DNA of 64,000 nt from Alistipes sp. (GCA_020026335.1 JAHHQO010000001.1:186001-250000), one strand, 5' to 3'. Positions 42,072 to 51,210 are shown, counted from the stretch's first letter. Program-made: numbers and translations. Notes: generated by a model not told the origin, from the letters alone.

Positions 42072-43667
42072 TTACCAGTTCCAGTCATGAGTGTTGTAGC
42101 TGTCCTTGGGTGCGTTGGGCACGTTGGGGAAGAACTTGTGGCCGGTGAGTCGCTCCACTTCGGCTACGGTCTTGAACATCTTGTGCGATTCGAAACCCTC
42201 GGGCTTCACCACCTCACCCTTCGAGTAGTGCTTGTGGCGTACCCAGATGACAATGGCCTGCAATTCGTTGGCCGAGCAGTTGCCGACCCATTTCTTCACG
42301 CCGCGCTTTGCCTTGAGCAGTACGGTGTAGTAGTGGGTGGGAATCTCCGTGCCTTTGACATAGTTTTTCTTGATGCTGGGGTCCCAGTAGCAACCTACAA
42401 TCTGATAGCAGGTATCCGATGAGTTTCTCCACTGCTTGTCCACCCAGTCCTCGGCGGTGTTCCACTGACCGCCACCGCAGTTGAAGTAACCGTTAGAACC
42501 CAGCTGGGGACCGATGTTCGAGTAGTAGAACACATCGTGGTTGGTCTCAATGTATTTGTTACGCTCGGCAGAGCCCAGCATGTGACCACGGGTGTAACCG
42601 TCCCACCTGCCGTTCTGATGGCATTTGATGAGGGGGTCTTCGCGGTATTTGTCGTGACGTCCCGAACCTGCATAGCACATGTGGAGGGGTGCAGCCACCC
42701 ATACGGGGCAAATCTTCGACTTCGAGTAGCAGGCGGTGAAGTTACGCATCTTCTGGCTGCCGTTTTTGAAGTCGGGGCAGAGGTGGTAGGCGTAGAAGTA
42801 CTCGCTGTTCTTCTTGCTCAAATCCTCGGAAGGAAGCTCTGCCCAACCGGTGTATTTCATGTTGGGGTCGGGGGTGGGGGTTACCTCGCCGCCGCCCTGG
42901 CTCTTCTTGGTCGAGAACTTCACCAGTGCGCTCTCGAAGGTCTTGTCGCCGGCCTTCACCTGCAACTTGTACTCATACTGGGTGTCATCAGTCAGACCGG
43001 TGATGGTGGCCTTCACCTTCACACTGCCTGCTGCCAATACCTCGGCACTGAGCGAGAAAGACTTGGCCTCGGAAGCCTTTGCCTCCTTGAAGGTCTGTTC
43101 GCCGACCTTGCGGTAGAGGAAGGTGTAAGAGAGGGTCTCGGTGCCGGCATAGCTGACCTCACAGTAGAGGGTAGCCGATGTCTCGGTGATTTCGGCATCG
43201 GGAGCGGTGGGAGTGGCAATGGTGGGCTTCTCCTCGGGAGTGGGCGTGGGGTCGGGGTCGGGCGAAGGTGTGGGGTCACTGCCTTCGAGTGTGGTCGCCA
43301 TCACTTTCTGTCCCTCGGCTACCTTGGTGCCGAAGTTGATGATGGGGTAGAGGGCATAGCGGGTCTGCGAGGTGAGTCCCTTGATGTCGGCCGACATCAC
43401 ACCCTCGCTCACTTCACCCTTGGCAAAGTGGAATACACCCTGCTGGTCGCCTTCGATGGCCACATATTTGAAACCGGCCTGATTGCCGTTGAGCACCGAC
43501 TCGTTGATGGAGGTGGTGCATTTGATTTTCAGTGTATTGGCGGTTACATTGCTGATTTCGGGAGTGCCGAACCAGTCACCGTCATACTTGAAATCGTCTT
43601 CATCGCACGATACGAAGACCATGGCCAGTGCCATGAGTCCCCACATGAAAAATTTCTTCATTGTCAT
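42072..43667 (-). CDS. Secreted DNA/RNA non-specific endonuclease with Fn3-like repeats, paralog 2
   Basis: A 531-residue lipoprotein: signal MKKFFMWGLMALAMVFVSC (the first Met is at 43667 or 43661), with acidic residues DEDDF after the Cys that fit Bacteroidetes surface-export lipoproteins. Two Fn3-like beta domains follow (about 35-125 and 145-265), separated by a Pro/Asp linker PTPSPDPDPTPTPEE, then the nuclease domain with YTRGHMLGSAERN and the FYYSNIGPQLGSNGYFNCGG Asn motif. As in its neighbour the residue before RGH is not Asp (Thr here). The pair looks like a duplication. Confidence 0.87.
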   Translation of the reverse strand: MTMKKFFMWGLMALAMVFVSCDEDDFKYDGDWFGTPEISNVTANTLKIKCTTSINESVLNGNQAGFKYVAIEGDQQGVFHFAKGEVSEGVMSADIKGLTSQTRYALYPIINFGTKVAEGQKVMATTLEGSDPTPSPDPDPTPTPEEKPTIATPTAPDAEITETSATLYCEVSYAGTETLSYTFLYRKVGEQTFKEAKASEAKSFSLSAEVLAAGSVKVKATITGLTDDTQYEYKLQVKAGDKTFESALVKFSTKKSQGGGEVTPTPDPNMKYTGWAELPSEDLSKKNSEYFYAYHLCPDFKNGSQKMRNFTACYSKSKICPVWVAAPLHMCYAGSGRHDKYREDPLIKCHQNGRWDGYTRGHMLGSAERNKYIETNHDVFYYSNIGPQLGSNGYFNCGGGQWNTAEDWVDKQWRNSSDTCYQIVGCYWDPSIKKNYVKGTEIPTHYYTVLLKAKRGVKKWVGNCSANELQAIVIWVRHKHYSKGEVVKPEGFESHKMFKTVAEVERLTGHKFFPNVPNAPKDSYNTHDWNW

Positions 43668-43721
43668 TCTATAATATTGTTACTTTTGTCTTGTGCAGAG
43701 TCCCCGATGCGGGGGGAAATT

Positions 43722-44174
43722 TTACTCCTTGTTCTTGGAGTCCATCCAGATGGTCACGGGACCGTCATTGACGAGTGTCACCTTCATGTCGGCACCGAAC
43801 ACTCCCGTGGGTACCTCCTTGCCGAGCAGCTCGCTGACACGGCGGGTAAACCGCTCGTAGAGGGGTTTCGAGATGGCTTCGGGGGCTGCCTTGATGTAGG
43901 AGGGGCGGTTGCCCTTGCGGGTGGCGGCTTGCAGGGTGAACTGACTCACCACCAGCACCTGCCCGTCAATCTGACGCACATCGAGGTTCATCACCCCTTC
44001 CTCGTCATCGAAGATGCGCAGTCGCGAGAGCTTGCCGGCCAGATATTCGATGTCCTCCTCGCCGTCGTCCATGCCCACACCCACAAAGACCAGAAGTCCC
44101 TGTCCGATTTGGGAATGCAGCTCGCCGTCGATGGTCACCGATGCCTCTTTCACTCGTTGTATAAGAAGTCGCAT
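43722..44174 (-). CDS. dtd: D-aminoacyl-tRNA deacylase
   Basis: A 150-residue protein that matches Dtd along its length: MRLLIQRVKEASVTIDGE, the active-site loop VVSQFTLQA (about residues 75-83) and LVNDGPVTIWMDS near the end. It removes D-amino acids mis-charged on tRNA. It follows the pseudouridine synthase gene by 18 nt. Confidence 0.95.
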   Translation of the reverse strand: MRLLIQRVKEASVTIDGELHSQIGQGLLVFVGVGMDDGEEDIEYLAGKLSRLRIFDDEEGVMNLDVRQIDGQVLVVSQFTLQAATRKGNRPSYIKAAPEAISKPLYERFTRRVSELLGKEVPTGVFGADMKVTLVNDGPVTIWMDSKNKE

Positions 44175-44192
44175 AGCTTATCCGTTCCGGGT

Positions 44193-44879
44193 TTACAAGT
44201 CCTTGAAAAACTGCCACAGGTTGTCGCCCTCGGGTACAGGTGCGGTCACCGTCACAGGCTCTTTTCTCACGGGGTGGATAAACTCCACACGGCGCGAGTG
44301 CAGCGAGATACCTCCGTCGGGCAGCGAACGCTTCGCTCCGTATTTGAGGTCGCCGCGAATCGGACATCCGATTTTCGAGAGCTGGGCTCTGATTTGGTGG
44401 TGACGGCCGGTGAGCAGCTCCACCTCCACCAGCGTGTAGCGCGTACCCACACCTGCCACACGGTAGCGCAGGCGTGCCTCCTTGCCCTCGCTCTTGGGGG
44501 TGTCGTAGGCCTTCGACTTGTTGAGTCGCGTGTCGCGCACGATGTAGTGCTTCAACTCTCCGCTCTCGGGCGAGGGAGTCGCCTCGGTGAGTGCCCAGTA
44601 GATTTTGTGAATCCTGCCCTCACGAATCATCTCGTTGAGACGTGCCAGTGCCTTGGAGGTCTTGGCAAACAACACCACGCCGCTCACGGGGCGGTCGATG
44701 CGGTGAACCACACCCAGGAATACATCGCCGGGTTTCTGGTCGCGGCATTTGATGAAGGCCTTTATCTGGTCTTCGAGTGCGCTCTCGCCCGAGGGGTCGG
44801 GCTGCACCAAATCGCCGCAGTGTTTGTTGACCACCAACAGGTGGTTGTCCTCATAGAGGATATCTTTCTCGCTGAACAT
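44193..44879 (-). CDS. RluA-family RNA pseudouridine synthase
   Basis: A 228-residue enzyme with the catalytic motif VVHRIDRPVSGVVLFAKT (Asp in HRIDR, about residue 60) and a C-terminal GRHHQIRAQLSKIGCPIRGD motif. There is no S4 domain. The rRNA or tRNA target cannot be told from the sequence alone. It lies 9 nt after cdd. Confidence 0.92.
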   Translation of the reverse strand: MFSEKDILYEDNHLLVVNKHCGDLVQPDPSGESALEDQIKAFIKCRDQKPGDVFLGVVHRIDRPVSGVVLFAKTSKALARLNEMIREGRIHKIYWALTEATPSPESGELKHYIVRDTRLNKSKAYDTPKSEGKEARLRYRVAGVGTRYTLVEVELLTGRHHQIRAQLSKIGCPIRGDLKYGAKRSLPDGGISLHSRRVEFIHPVRKEPVTVTAPVPEGDNLWQFFKDL

Positions 44880-44888
44880 ATCTCTGAT

Positions 44889-45344
44889 TTAGAGTTTGAA
44901 GGTGAAGGGGAGAAGGTCGGCAGCCGTGCTGACCACCGATGAGGTGCCGTTGCCGCTCATAATCACACGTATGGGCGAGCCTTGGCGGCGCTCCACATCG
45001 ACCAGCACCTGACGGCACTGACCACAGGGATAGACCTCTCTGTCGGAAGGAACCGAGGCGATGGCCATCGCCTCGATGGGGTCGTCGGCATAATTGGCTT
45101 CGGCGTAGAAGAGCAGTGTGCGCTCGGCACACAGACCCGCGGGATAGACTTCGCTCTCGAAGTTGCTGCCGTGGAGAATCAAGCCGCTGCGCAGACGTGC
45201 CGCCGCACCCACATGGAAATGGGAGTAGGGGGCATGAGCTTTTCGGGTCGCGTTTTGTGCCTCGATAATCAGCTTCTTATCTGCTTCGGGCATGGCATCC
45301 AGCTCTTCGTAATGCTCATAATTCAAATTAACCTGCTGTTTCAT
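44889..45344 (-). CDS. cdd: Cytidine deaminase
   Basis: A 151-residue protein with the zinc motifs CAERTLLFYAEANY (Cys-Ala-Glu, catalytic Glu) and YPCGQCRQVL. It deaminates cytidine and deoxycytidine for salvage. It has a Shine-Dalgarno-like AGGAG 6 nt upstream, which is rare in this window, and a complete promoter. It heads a six-gene leftward run to 39975 (rluA-like, dtd, two nucleases, radical SAM). Confidence 0.93.
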   Translation of the reverse strand: MKQQVNLNYEHYEELDAMPEADKKLIIEAQNATRKAHAPYSHFHVGAAARLRSGLILHGSNFESEVYPAGLCAERTLLFYAEANYADDPIEAMAIASVPSDREVYPCGQCRQVLVDVERRQGSPIRVIMSGNGTSSVVSTAADLLPFTFKL

Positions 45345-45369
45345 AGCTCCTCTAATTAGTAAAGGAAAA

Positions 45370-45400
45370 CAAAGTTACGCGAAAATAACGAGATTAGCAA
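45370..45400 (-). promoter_or_regulatory. Complete promoter of the cdd operon
   Basis: On the minus strand TTG (45398-45400), 20 nt, then TAACTTTG (45370-45377). It matches the Bacteroidetes -33/-7 consensus with the expected spacing. Confidence 0.72.
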
Positions 45401-45432
45401 AATGCGACGGATATTTCTTGTCGTGGCGGCAC

Positions 45433-45470
45433 AAAAAAAAGAAGCACCCGAAAGAGTGCTTCTTTTTTAA
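45433..45470 (-). terminator. Terminator after the SIMPL-domain gene
   Basis: AAAAAAGAAGCAC and GTGCTTCTTTTTT pair around ccgaaaga. On the minus strand it lies about 90 nt past the SIMPL gene and also precedes the cdd promoter. Confidence 0.82.
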
Positions 45471-45560
45471 TAATCTTTATAAACGTATAGTCCTTTGAAT
45501 ATCAGTCGTTTGTCTGCCACTTTGGCAGGCGGTCGGCGATTTCTGATTTTGAGGCAAAAT

Positions 45561-46268
45561 TTACTTCAAAACGAACTTTGCCTGCACCGTATATTCGAGC
45601 TTGATGGACTTGAATTCGACCACCTCCTGCTCCTCGACAACGGCTGCGTCCTCCGATTCGTAAACCATACCTTTGGCCATGAAATTGCTGCGCGAGAAAG
45701 CGGCATTGTTATAGAGTCGGGGTCGGAGGTCGTTGTTCGAATCCCAGATGTAGAAGCAGGGACCCACCTGCTGGCCGATGGCTTCCGCCAGCTCCGTGGC
45801 GGTCTGCTTGGCGTTCTTCATCGCCTCACAACGCAACTCGTCGGTGAGGGCCTTGATGTTCGATACCGACACCTTCTGAATCGACACGTTGGAGATGCCC
45901 AACTTGTCCAAAGCCTGCTGTACGGCGGTGAGCTGCTGGGTGGAGGTCAGCTTCAGCTGATACTTCGCCACGGCAATCGAATTCTTCTTCTTGAAGAACT
46001 CGCTCGCCAGATTCGACAGCTTGAGCTGCTTTTCGGTGTCGATGTTGAGTCGCTTGAGGGCGTCAATCATATCATTCTGCTGCTTCTCGACCGAGATTTT
46101 GCCTTTCGAATCCTTTTCGTTGATGATAATCGAGAGGTAGAACTCATCGGGCATCACCTCTCTCTCGGCGCGTCCCATGACCTGTATCTGGGGAATTTCA
46201 TCTCTCTCCTGTGCCATTGCGGGCATCGCCATTGCCACAATGGCGAACAATAAAAGCAATCGTTTCAT
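45561..46268 (-). CDS. Secreted SIMPL (DUF541) domain protein
   Basis: A 235-residue exported protein with signal peptide MKRLLLLFAIVAMAMPAMAQ and a SIMPL domain (about 28-230, with IQVMGRAEREVMPDEFYLSI, STQQLTAVQQALDKLGISNV). SIMPL proteins form large periplasmic rings in some species; the role is unclear. The frame continues upstream of the chosen Met, but a -7 element at 46305-46312 and the signal peptide favour 46268. Confidence 0.88.
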   Translation of the reverse strand: MKRLLLLFAIVAMAMPAMAQERDEIPQIQVMGRAEREVMPDEFYLSIIINEKDSKGKISVEKQQNDMIDALKRLNIDTEKQLKLSNLASEFFKKKNSIAVAKYQLKLTSTQQLTAVQQALDKLGISNVSIQKVSVSNIKALTDELRCEAMKNAKQTATELAEAIGQQVGPCFYIWDSNNDLRPRLYNNAAFSRSNFMAKGMVYESEDAAVVEEQEVVEFKSIKLEYTVQAKFVLK

Positions 46269-46304
46269 AACTTCAAATTTTTTTTGTGTGAAACACATCT
46301 TCTG

Positions 46305-46312
46305 CAAATATA
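46305..46312 (-). promoter_or_regulatory. -7 promoter element for the SIMPL gene
   Basis: The minus strand reads TATATTTG, 37 nt upstream of the ATG at 46268. The rlmD terminator lies just before it. Confidence 0.6.
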
Positions 46313-46333
46313 ACGCAAAAACGCCCCACTTTG

Positions 46334-46366
46334 GTATAAAAAAAGGACGGAAATTCATTCCGTCCC
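46334..46366 (-). terminator. Terminator of rlmD
   Basis: On the minus strand GGACGGAA and TTCCGTCC pair around tgaa, followed by TTTTTTT. It starts 27 nt after the rlmD stop codon. Confidence 0.85.
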
Positions 46367-46392
46367 TTGTTCCAAAGTGTATGTCTTGGGGT

Positions 46393-47805
46393 TTATCGTC
46401 TTTCGAGTTTGACGACATTCTCCACATGATGGGTGTGGGGGAACATATCGACAGGCTGCACGGCGATGACCTTGTAATCGTCGTCGAAGAGTGCCAAATC
46501 GCGTGCCTGAGTGGCAGGATTGCAGCTCACATAGACAATGCGGTGGGGTGCCGCGCGCTTGATGACCTCGATGACCGGCTCATCGACACCTGCACGGGGC
46601 GGGTCGAGAATGATGACATCGGGACGACCGTTTCGCTCCACGAACTTGTCGTCGAGGACGGCCTTCATGTCGCCGGCATAGAACTTCGTGTTGGTGATGC
46701 CGTTGATGTCCGAATTGACCTTGGCGTCCTCGATGGCTTCGGGAACGTACTCGATACCCACCACATTCTTGCAACGTGCGGCGCAGAAGTTGGCGATGGT
46801 ACCCGTACCCGTATAGAGGTCGTAGAGGGTCTCGTCGGGTTGCAGTCCGGCGAACTCGCGGGTGACCTTGTACAGCTCGTAGGCCTGCTTCGAGTTGGTC
46901 TGGTAGAACGACTTGGGGCCTACCTTGAATTTGAGTCCCTCCATCTCCTCCACGATGTGGTCCTTGCCGCGATAGCATACCGCCTCGAGGTCGCCCACCG
47001 AGTCGTTGAGCTTGGTGTTCACCACGTAGAACAGAGAGGTGATTTGGGGGAACTGCTCGGTGAGATGGTCGAGCAGACGCTTGATTTCGGGGGTGTTCTC
47101 CTCGCCGAAGACCACGATGACCATCACCTCACCGGTCGAAGCGGTGCGGATAATCATGTTGCGCAGGAAACCCTCGTGGGTGTGGGCGTTGTGGAAGGTG
47201 TAGCCCTGCTCCAGAGCGAAACGCTTGACCTCGGTGCGGATGGCATTCGAGGGTTCGGGCTGCAACCAGCACTTGTGAATGTCGAGCACCTTGTCGAACA
47301 TACCGGGGATGTGGAATCCCAAAGCGGGGGTTGCCACGATGTCCTCGTTCTGGGCAATCTCCTCGTTGGTGAGCCAGCGGCGGTCGGCGAAGGTGAATTC
47401 GAGCTTGTTGCGGTAGAATTGGGTCTCCTTCGAACCCAGACAGGGCGCGATTTCGGGCAACTCCACCTTGCCGATGCGGGTGAGCTGGTCGCGCACCTGC
47501 TCGCGTTTGAAGTTGAGCTGCTCCTCGTAGGGAAGATTCTGCCACTTGCAACCGCCGCAGATGCCGAAATGCTCGCAGAACGGCTCGGAGCGCAGGGGCG
47601 ACTTCTTCACATAGTTGACCACATAACCCTCCATGAAGCGGCGGCGTTTCAGACGAATCTGCACATCGACCACATCACCCGGAACGGTCATCGGTACAAA
47701 GACCACCTGTTCGTTCCAGCGACCCATGGCCTTGCCTTCGGCTGCCAGTGTCGTTATCTCAAGACCCTCGATGAGAGGGTGGTTGTTTTTCTTCTTTCGT
47801 GCCAT
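46393..47805 (-). CDS. rlmD: 23S rRNA (uracil-C5)-methyltransferase RlmD-like
   Basis: A 470-residue protein: N-terminal TRAM domain, four iron-sulfur cysteines (CEHFGICGGCKW, about residues 75-86, plus the later Cys in APCLG), and a SAM-dependent methyltransferase core with DLYTGTGTIANF, the DPPRAGVD motif and the catalytic cysteine in YVSCNPATQARDL. It methylates a U in 23S rRNA. Its own -7 element lies at 47825-47832. Confidence 0.93.
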   Translation of the reverse strand: MARKKKNNHPLIEGLEITTLAAEGKAMGRWNEQVVFVPMTVPGDVVDVQIRLKRRRFMEGYVVNYVKKSPLRSEPFCEHFGICGGCKWQNLPYEEQLNFKREQVRDQLTRIGKVELPEIAPCLGSKETQFYRNKLEFTFADRRWLTNEEIAQNEDIVATPALGFHIPGMFDKVLDIHKCWLQPEPSNAIRTEVKRFALEQGYTFHNAHTHEGFLRNMIIRTASTGEVMVIVVFGEENTPEIKRLLDHLTEQFPQITSLFYVVNTKLNDSVGDLEAVCYRGKDHIVEEMEGLKFKVGPKSFYQTNSKQAYELYKVTREFAGLQPDETLYDLYTGTGTIANFCAARCKNVVGIEYVPEAIEDAKVNSDINGITNTKFYAGDMKAVLDDKFVERNGRPDVIILDPPRAGVDEPVIEVIKRAAPHRIVYVSCNPATQARDLALFDDDYKVIAVQPVDMFPHTHHVENVVKLERR

Positions 47806-47824
47806 TGTTGTGTGTTTGGGGGTG

Positions 47825-47832
47825 CAAAGATA
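47825..47832 (-). promoter_or_regulatory. -7 promoter element of rlmD
   Basis: The minus strand reads TATCTTTG, 20 nt upstream of the rlmD ATG and 12 nt after the stop of the upstream gene. Confidence 0.6.
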
Positions 47833-47843
47833 CTACTTTTTTC

Positions 47844-48998
47844 TTATGCTTCTGACTTGGAGGCGTTTTTCTTGTCGCGCGCACGCTGTCTCACGCCACC
47901 CAACCAGAAGCCCAGGGCGAAGGGCACACCCAACAGAATGAGGATACCCGTGACGATGAACAACAGGGCTTTGCCCACCAGCGAGGGAATGGCATCGAGG
48001 GTGGTGGTGACCAGTGATTGGGCGGAGTCGTTGAGCTGGCCGATGATGGCCTGTCGCTCGTTGGTGATGTAGTGTTGCAGCTCCATGCGCTGGTGGCTCA
48101 TGTCGGCAAACGAGGTGTCGATGGCCATCTGCATGGCATCGAGAATGTCGTGTACCTGCTTGTCAAACTCCGCCAGTGCCTTGTCCGAGATTTCGGGCAG
48201 ATGCTCCGTGACGGTGACTATGCGCGAGAAGTGCTGTTCGAGGGTGTCGATGCGCGCTCCGAGTGCCGAGCGTGTGCTGTCCTGCTGCAACTGCAACTGG
48301 AAGATGTCTTTCGACCAGCCCACCGTGTTGGCAATCTGCTGGGTCTGTCCCGTCAGACGGTCGTTCACGTCGGAGATGACCTCCGAGATGGAGCCTGCCG
48401 CGTAGGAGACCTCCACGCCGTTGGCCTTGAGGAACTCTATCCATGCCAGCGTGGTGTTGGCAGCCTCCTCGCCACGGTCGGAGGGGTTCTCCTCGATGAT
48501 TTTATCGACGAAGTGCTCCATGAGGGTGTAGCGTTCGGGCGAGAGTGCCTGACGCACGAGCTTGTGGGCGCGGCGTTCGAGACGCGCTGTCGTGGCGCGT
48601 GCGATGTGGCTGTAAGGGCCGAAGAGCAGGGAGTCGGGCGTGGTTTGCATCGCGGTGTTCATGCGCCGGCAGAGAATCCACGTGTCGGCGAGCGATACCT
48701 CGGGTATGCTCTGCATGGCGGCCGTGACGGCGGCGCGTGACGAACGCATCTTCCAGCGTATGGCAGCCACACGCGTGTCGAGGTCGGTCGAGGTGTTGGT
48801 GATGGAGTCGGCCGCCTGTGCGATTTCGGCGGTCATGTCGTGGTAGAAACCGCGGGTCATCAGACGGGTTTCGGAGTCCTGTTTGCTCAGCGGGTCACCC
48901 GTCGATACTGCCACCTTGAGCAGCGAGCAGGAACTCAAAAGAGTGACAGCAGCCACCGCCACTGTCAGACGAAATAGAAAATATCGGTTAAATCTCAT
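47844..48998 (-). CDS. Lipoprotein with helical body and C-terminal membrane helix
   Basis: A 384-residue protein. Its signal MRFNRYFLFRLTVAVAAVTL ends with lipobox LSSC (Cys near residue 24). The body (30-340) is helical and polar with several heptad-like stretches (for example RSALGARIDTLEQHFSRIVT and ISDKALAEFDKQVHDILDAM). A hydrophobic helix follows (about 345-367, LLFIVTGILILLGVPFALGF) with the basic tail RQRARDKKNASKSEA. I know no family name. Lipid at one end and a membrane helix at the other suggests a bridge between membranes. The frame also runs upstream to 49064, but the signal peptide sets the start. Confidence 0.75.
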   Translation of the reverse strand: MRFNRYFLFRLTVAVAAVTLLSSCSLLKVAVSTGDPLSKQDSETRLMTRGFYHDMTAEIAQAADSITNTSTDLDTRVAAIRWKMRSSRAAVTAAMQSIPEVSLADTWILCRRMNTAMQTTPDSLLFGPYSHIARATTARLERRAHKLVRQALSPERYTLMEHFVDKIIEENPSDRGEEAANTTLAWIEFLKANGVEVSYAAGSISEVISDVNDRLTGQTQQIANTVGWSKDIFQLQLQQDSTRSALGARIDTLEQHFSRIVTVTEHLPEISDKALAEFDKQVHDILDAMQMAIDTSFADMSHQRMELQHYITNERQAIIGQLNDSAQSLVTTTLDAIPSLVGKALLFIVTGILILLGVPFALGFWLGGVRQRARDKKNASKSEA

Positions 48999-49082
48999 AT
49001 CAATAAATCTGTCACCGCACCTTTGTGTGTTGAAAAGGTTGGTTTGTGTGCGAAAGATAGGCAAAATCCCGTAAAAAGCATT

Positions 49083-49090
49083 ATCTTTGC
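49083..49090 (+). promoter_or_regulatory. -7 promoter element of the MBL-dpp operon
   Basis: TATCTTTG lies 30 nt before the ATG at 49121. A near-match TATCTTTC on the minus strand (about 49052-49059) would drive the divergent lipoprotein gene. Confidence 0.6.
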
Positions 49091-49120
49091 GCTAATACAG
49101 ATAGTAAAAAAGAAGCATTT

Positions 49121-49795
49121 ATGAAGATAGCAAGTCATACCTTCAACCCCATAGGCGAGCAGACCTATGTGGTGTGGGACTCCACCGGCGAATGTGTCAT
49201 CATCGACGCAGGCAACTCCAACGACCGCGAAAACCGCGCGCTCGACGAGTTGATTGCCCTCCATTCGCTCCGCCCCGTCATGGCGATTAACACCCACGGC
49301 CATTTCGACCACACGCTGGGTGTCGAGTACGTCAAGGAGCGTTACAACATTCCGTTTGCCCTCTCGCGCAAGGACCAGTTCCTGCTGGACAATGCCCAGA
49401 CGAGCGGTTCGGTCTTCGGTGTGAAGATAGGCCGTATGCCCCAAATCGACATCGACCTCGACTCGCTCGATGAGGTGAAGTTCGGCGAATCGACCCTCAA
49501 AATCCTCCGCACGCCGGGTCACACGCCCGGTCATGTGGCTTTCTTCAGCGCAGAGGACGGCGTGGTCTTCACGGGCGACACCCTTTTCCGCGAGAGCATC
49601 GGCCGCACCGACCTTCCGGGCGGCGACTATTCGTGGATTATGACTTCCATTCTTCGCGAGCTCATTCCGCTGGGCGACGAGGTGAAGGTGTACCCCGGCC
49701 ACGGACCCGAGACCACCATCGGCCACGAGTCGATGTACAACCCCTTTGTGGTGGAGGTGCTCAACGAGCAGGTCAATTATAAAGACGCAGAGTAA
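49121..49795 (+). CDS. MBL-fold metallohydrolase (glyoxalase II-like)
   Basis: A 224-residue metallo-beta-lactamase-fold protein with the metal motif THGHFDHTLG, further ligands in GHTPGHV and FTGDTLF, and the late YPGHGPET. It resembles small glyoxalase II or thioester hydrolases, but the substrate is open. It is the first gene of a seven-gene rightward operon with gaps of 1-15 nt or overlaps. Confidence 0.9.
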   Translation: MKIASHTFNPIGEQTYVVWDSTGECVIIDAGNSNDRENRALDELIALHSLRPVMAINTHGHFDHTLGVEYVKERYNIPFALSRKDQFLLDNAQTSGSVFGVKIGRMPQIDIDLDSLDEVKFGESTLKILRTPGHTPGHVAFFSAEDGVVFTGDTLFRESIGRTDLPGGDYSWIMTSILRELIPLGDEVKVYPGHGPETTIGHESMYNPFVVEVLNEQVNYKDAE

Positions 49796-49796
49796 G

Positions 49797-50528
49797 ATGT
49801 TCAAACTCATTCATCAACTGTTGTACCGCACCCTCTCGCTGCACAACTACCTGAGGGTGGTCAGCCGTATGTTTTTCGTGTGGCAACGGCTGGGACTGGG
49901 TCGTCATGCTGCCGCCACGGAGTATGTCTACCACCTCGAAAAACTCGTCCGCAAGAACGACACGGTCATCGACATCGGTGCCAATCTGGGGTACTACACC
50001 CGCACGCTTTCGCGTCTGGTGGGGCAGAGCGGCAAGGTCTATGCCGTGGAGCCGATGCCTCCCGTGCTGGAGGTGCTGCGCCACAATGTGCGCCACTGTG
50101 AGAATGTGGAGATTTTGCCCTACGCGCTGGGCTGTGCCGACCAAAAGATAGCCATGGCCAACGATTCGGCACGCACGGACGGTTACCTCGGTACGGGACA
50201 GAACTTCGTCAATGAGACGGGCGAGCACGGCGATGTGGAGTTTGAGGCGGAGATGCGCCGCGGCAGCGAACTGTTCGGCTCGTTGCGCCGTCTGAACTTC
50301 GTGAAGTGCGACATCGAGGGCTACGAGCTCAATGTCATGCGCGAGATGCAGCCCGTCATCGACCGCCACCACCCCGTGGTGCTCATCGAGACGGGGGGCG
50401 ACAACCGCCGTCAGATTATCGACCTCTTCACCCGCATGGGGTATCGGGGTTACACCCTCTACAAAGGCGAGGAGCTGCCTTTGACATCGGAAGACAAAAA
50501 AGATATAATTTTCAGATATGCGAATTGA
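49797..50528 (+). CDS. FkbM-family methyltransferase
   Basis: A 243-residue protein starting MFKLIHQLLYRTLSLHNYL. It has a SAM-binding motif VIDIGANLGYYTRTLSRL (about residues 58-75), VYAVEPMPPVLEVL, and the FkbM-type NFVKCDIEGYELNVMREM. Members methylate hydroxyl groups on sugars or other small molecules. It starts one nucleotide after the MBL gene and overlaps trmD by 11 nt. Confidence 0.9.
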   Translation: MFKLIHQLLYRTLSLHNYLRVVSRMFFVWQRLGLGRHAAATEYVYHLEKLVRKNDTVIDIGANLGYYTRTLSRLVGQSGKVYAVEPMPPVLEVLRHNVRHCENVEILPYALGCADQKIAMANDSARTDGYLGTGQNFVNETGEHGDVEFEAEMRRGSELFGSLRRLNFVKCDIEGYELNVMREMQPVIDRHHPVVLIETGGDNRRQIIDLFTRMGYRGYTLYKGEELPLTSEDKKDIIFRYAN

Positions 50529-51195
50529 CATTATAACCTCGGTTCCCGAACTGTTGCAGTCGCCGCTCAACGAGTCGATTTTGCGCCGTGCGCAGGAGAA
50601 GGGACTGGTCGAGATTGTGATTCACAACCTCCACGACTACGCTCACGACAAACGCAAGACCACCGACGATTATCCCTTCGGCGGTGAGGCAGGCATGGTG
50701 ATGAAGTGCGAACCGGTGTTCGAACTCATCGAGAAGTTGCAGGCCGAGCGTCACTACGATGAAATCATCTACACCACGCCCGACGGCATACAGTACAACC
50801 AGCACGAGGCCAACCGTCTCTCGACACTGGAGAACATCATCATCCTCTGCGGCCACTACAAGGGCATCGACCACCGTATCCGCGAGCACCTCATCACGCG
50901 CGAGATTTCCATCGGCGACTACGTGCTGACGGGTGGCGAGCTGGCGGCCTGCATCATTGCCGACTCGGTGGTGAGAATCATTCCCGGAGCCATCGGTGAC
51001 GAGGCTTCCGCCCTCTCCGACTCGTTCCAGGACAATCTGCTGGCACCTCCCGTCTATACCCGTCCGGCGGAGTTCCGCGGTTGGAAAGTACCCGATGTGT
51101 TGCTGTCGGGCAACTTTGCCGAGATAGAGAAGTGGCAGGACGACCAGGCATGGGAGCGCACCAGGCGTCTGCGCCCCGATTTGTTGAAGGACTAA
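50518..51195 (+). CDS. trmD: tRNA (guanine-N1-)-methyltransferase
   Basis: A 225-residue SPOUT-class protein starting MRIDIITSVPELLQSPL. Family motifs are the ADE loop DDYPFGGEAGMVMKCEPV, LCGHYKGIDHRI and ISIGDYVLTGGELAACIIAD, which form the knot that binds SAM. It methylates G37 of tRNAs. It overlaps the preceding gene by 11 nt. Confidence 0.97.
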   Translation: MRIDIITSVPELLQSPLNESILRRAQEKGLVEIVIHNLHDYAHDKRKTTDDYPFGGEAGMVMKCEPVFELIEKLQAERHYDEIIYTTPDGIQYNQHEANRLSTLENIIILCGHYKGIDHRIREHLITREISIGDYVLTGGELAACIIADSVVRIIPGAIGDEASALSDSFQDNLLAPPVYTRPAEFRGWKVPDVLLSGNFAEIEKWQDDQAWERTRRLRPDLLKD

Positions 51196-51210
51196 AACTC
51201 GTTTCGGACG

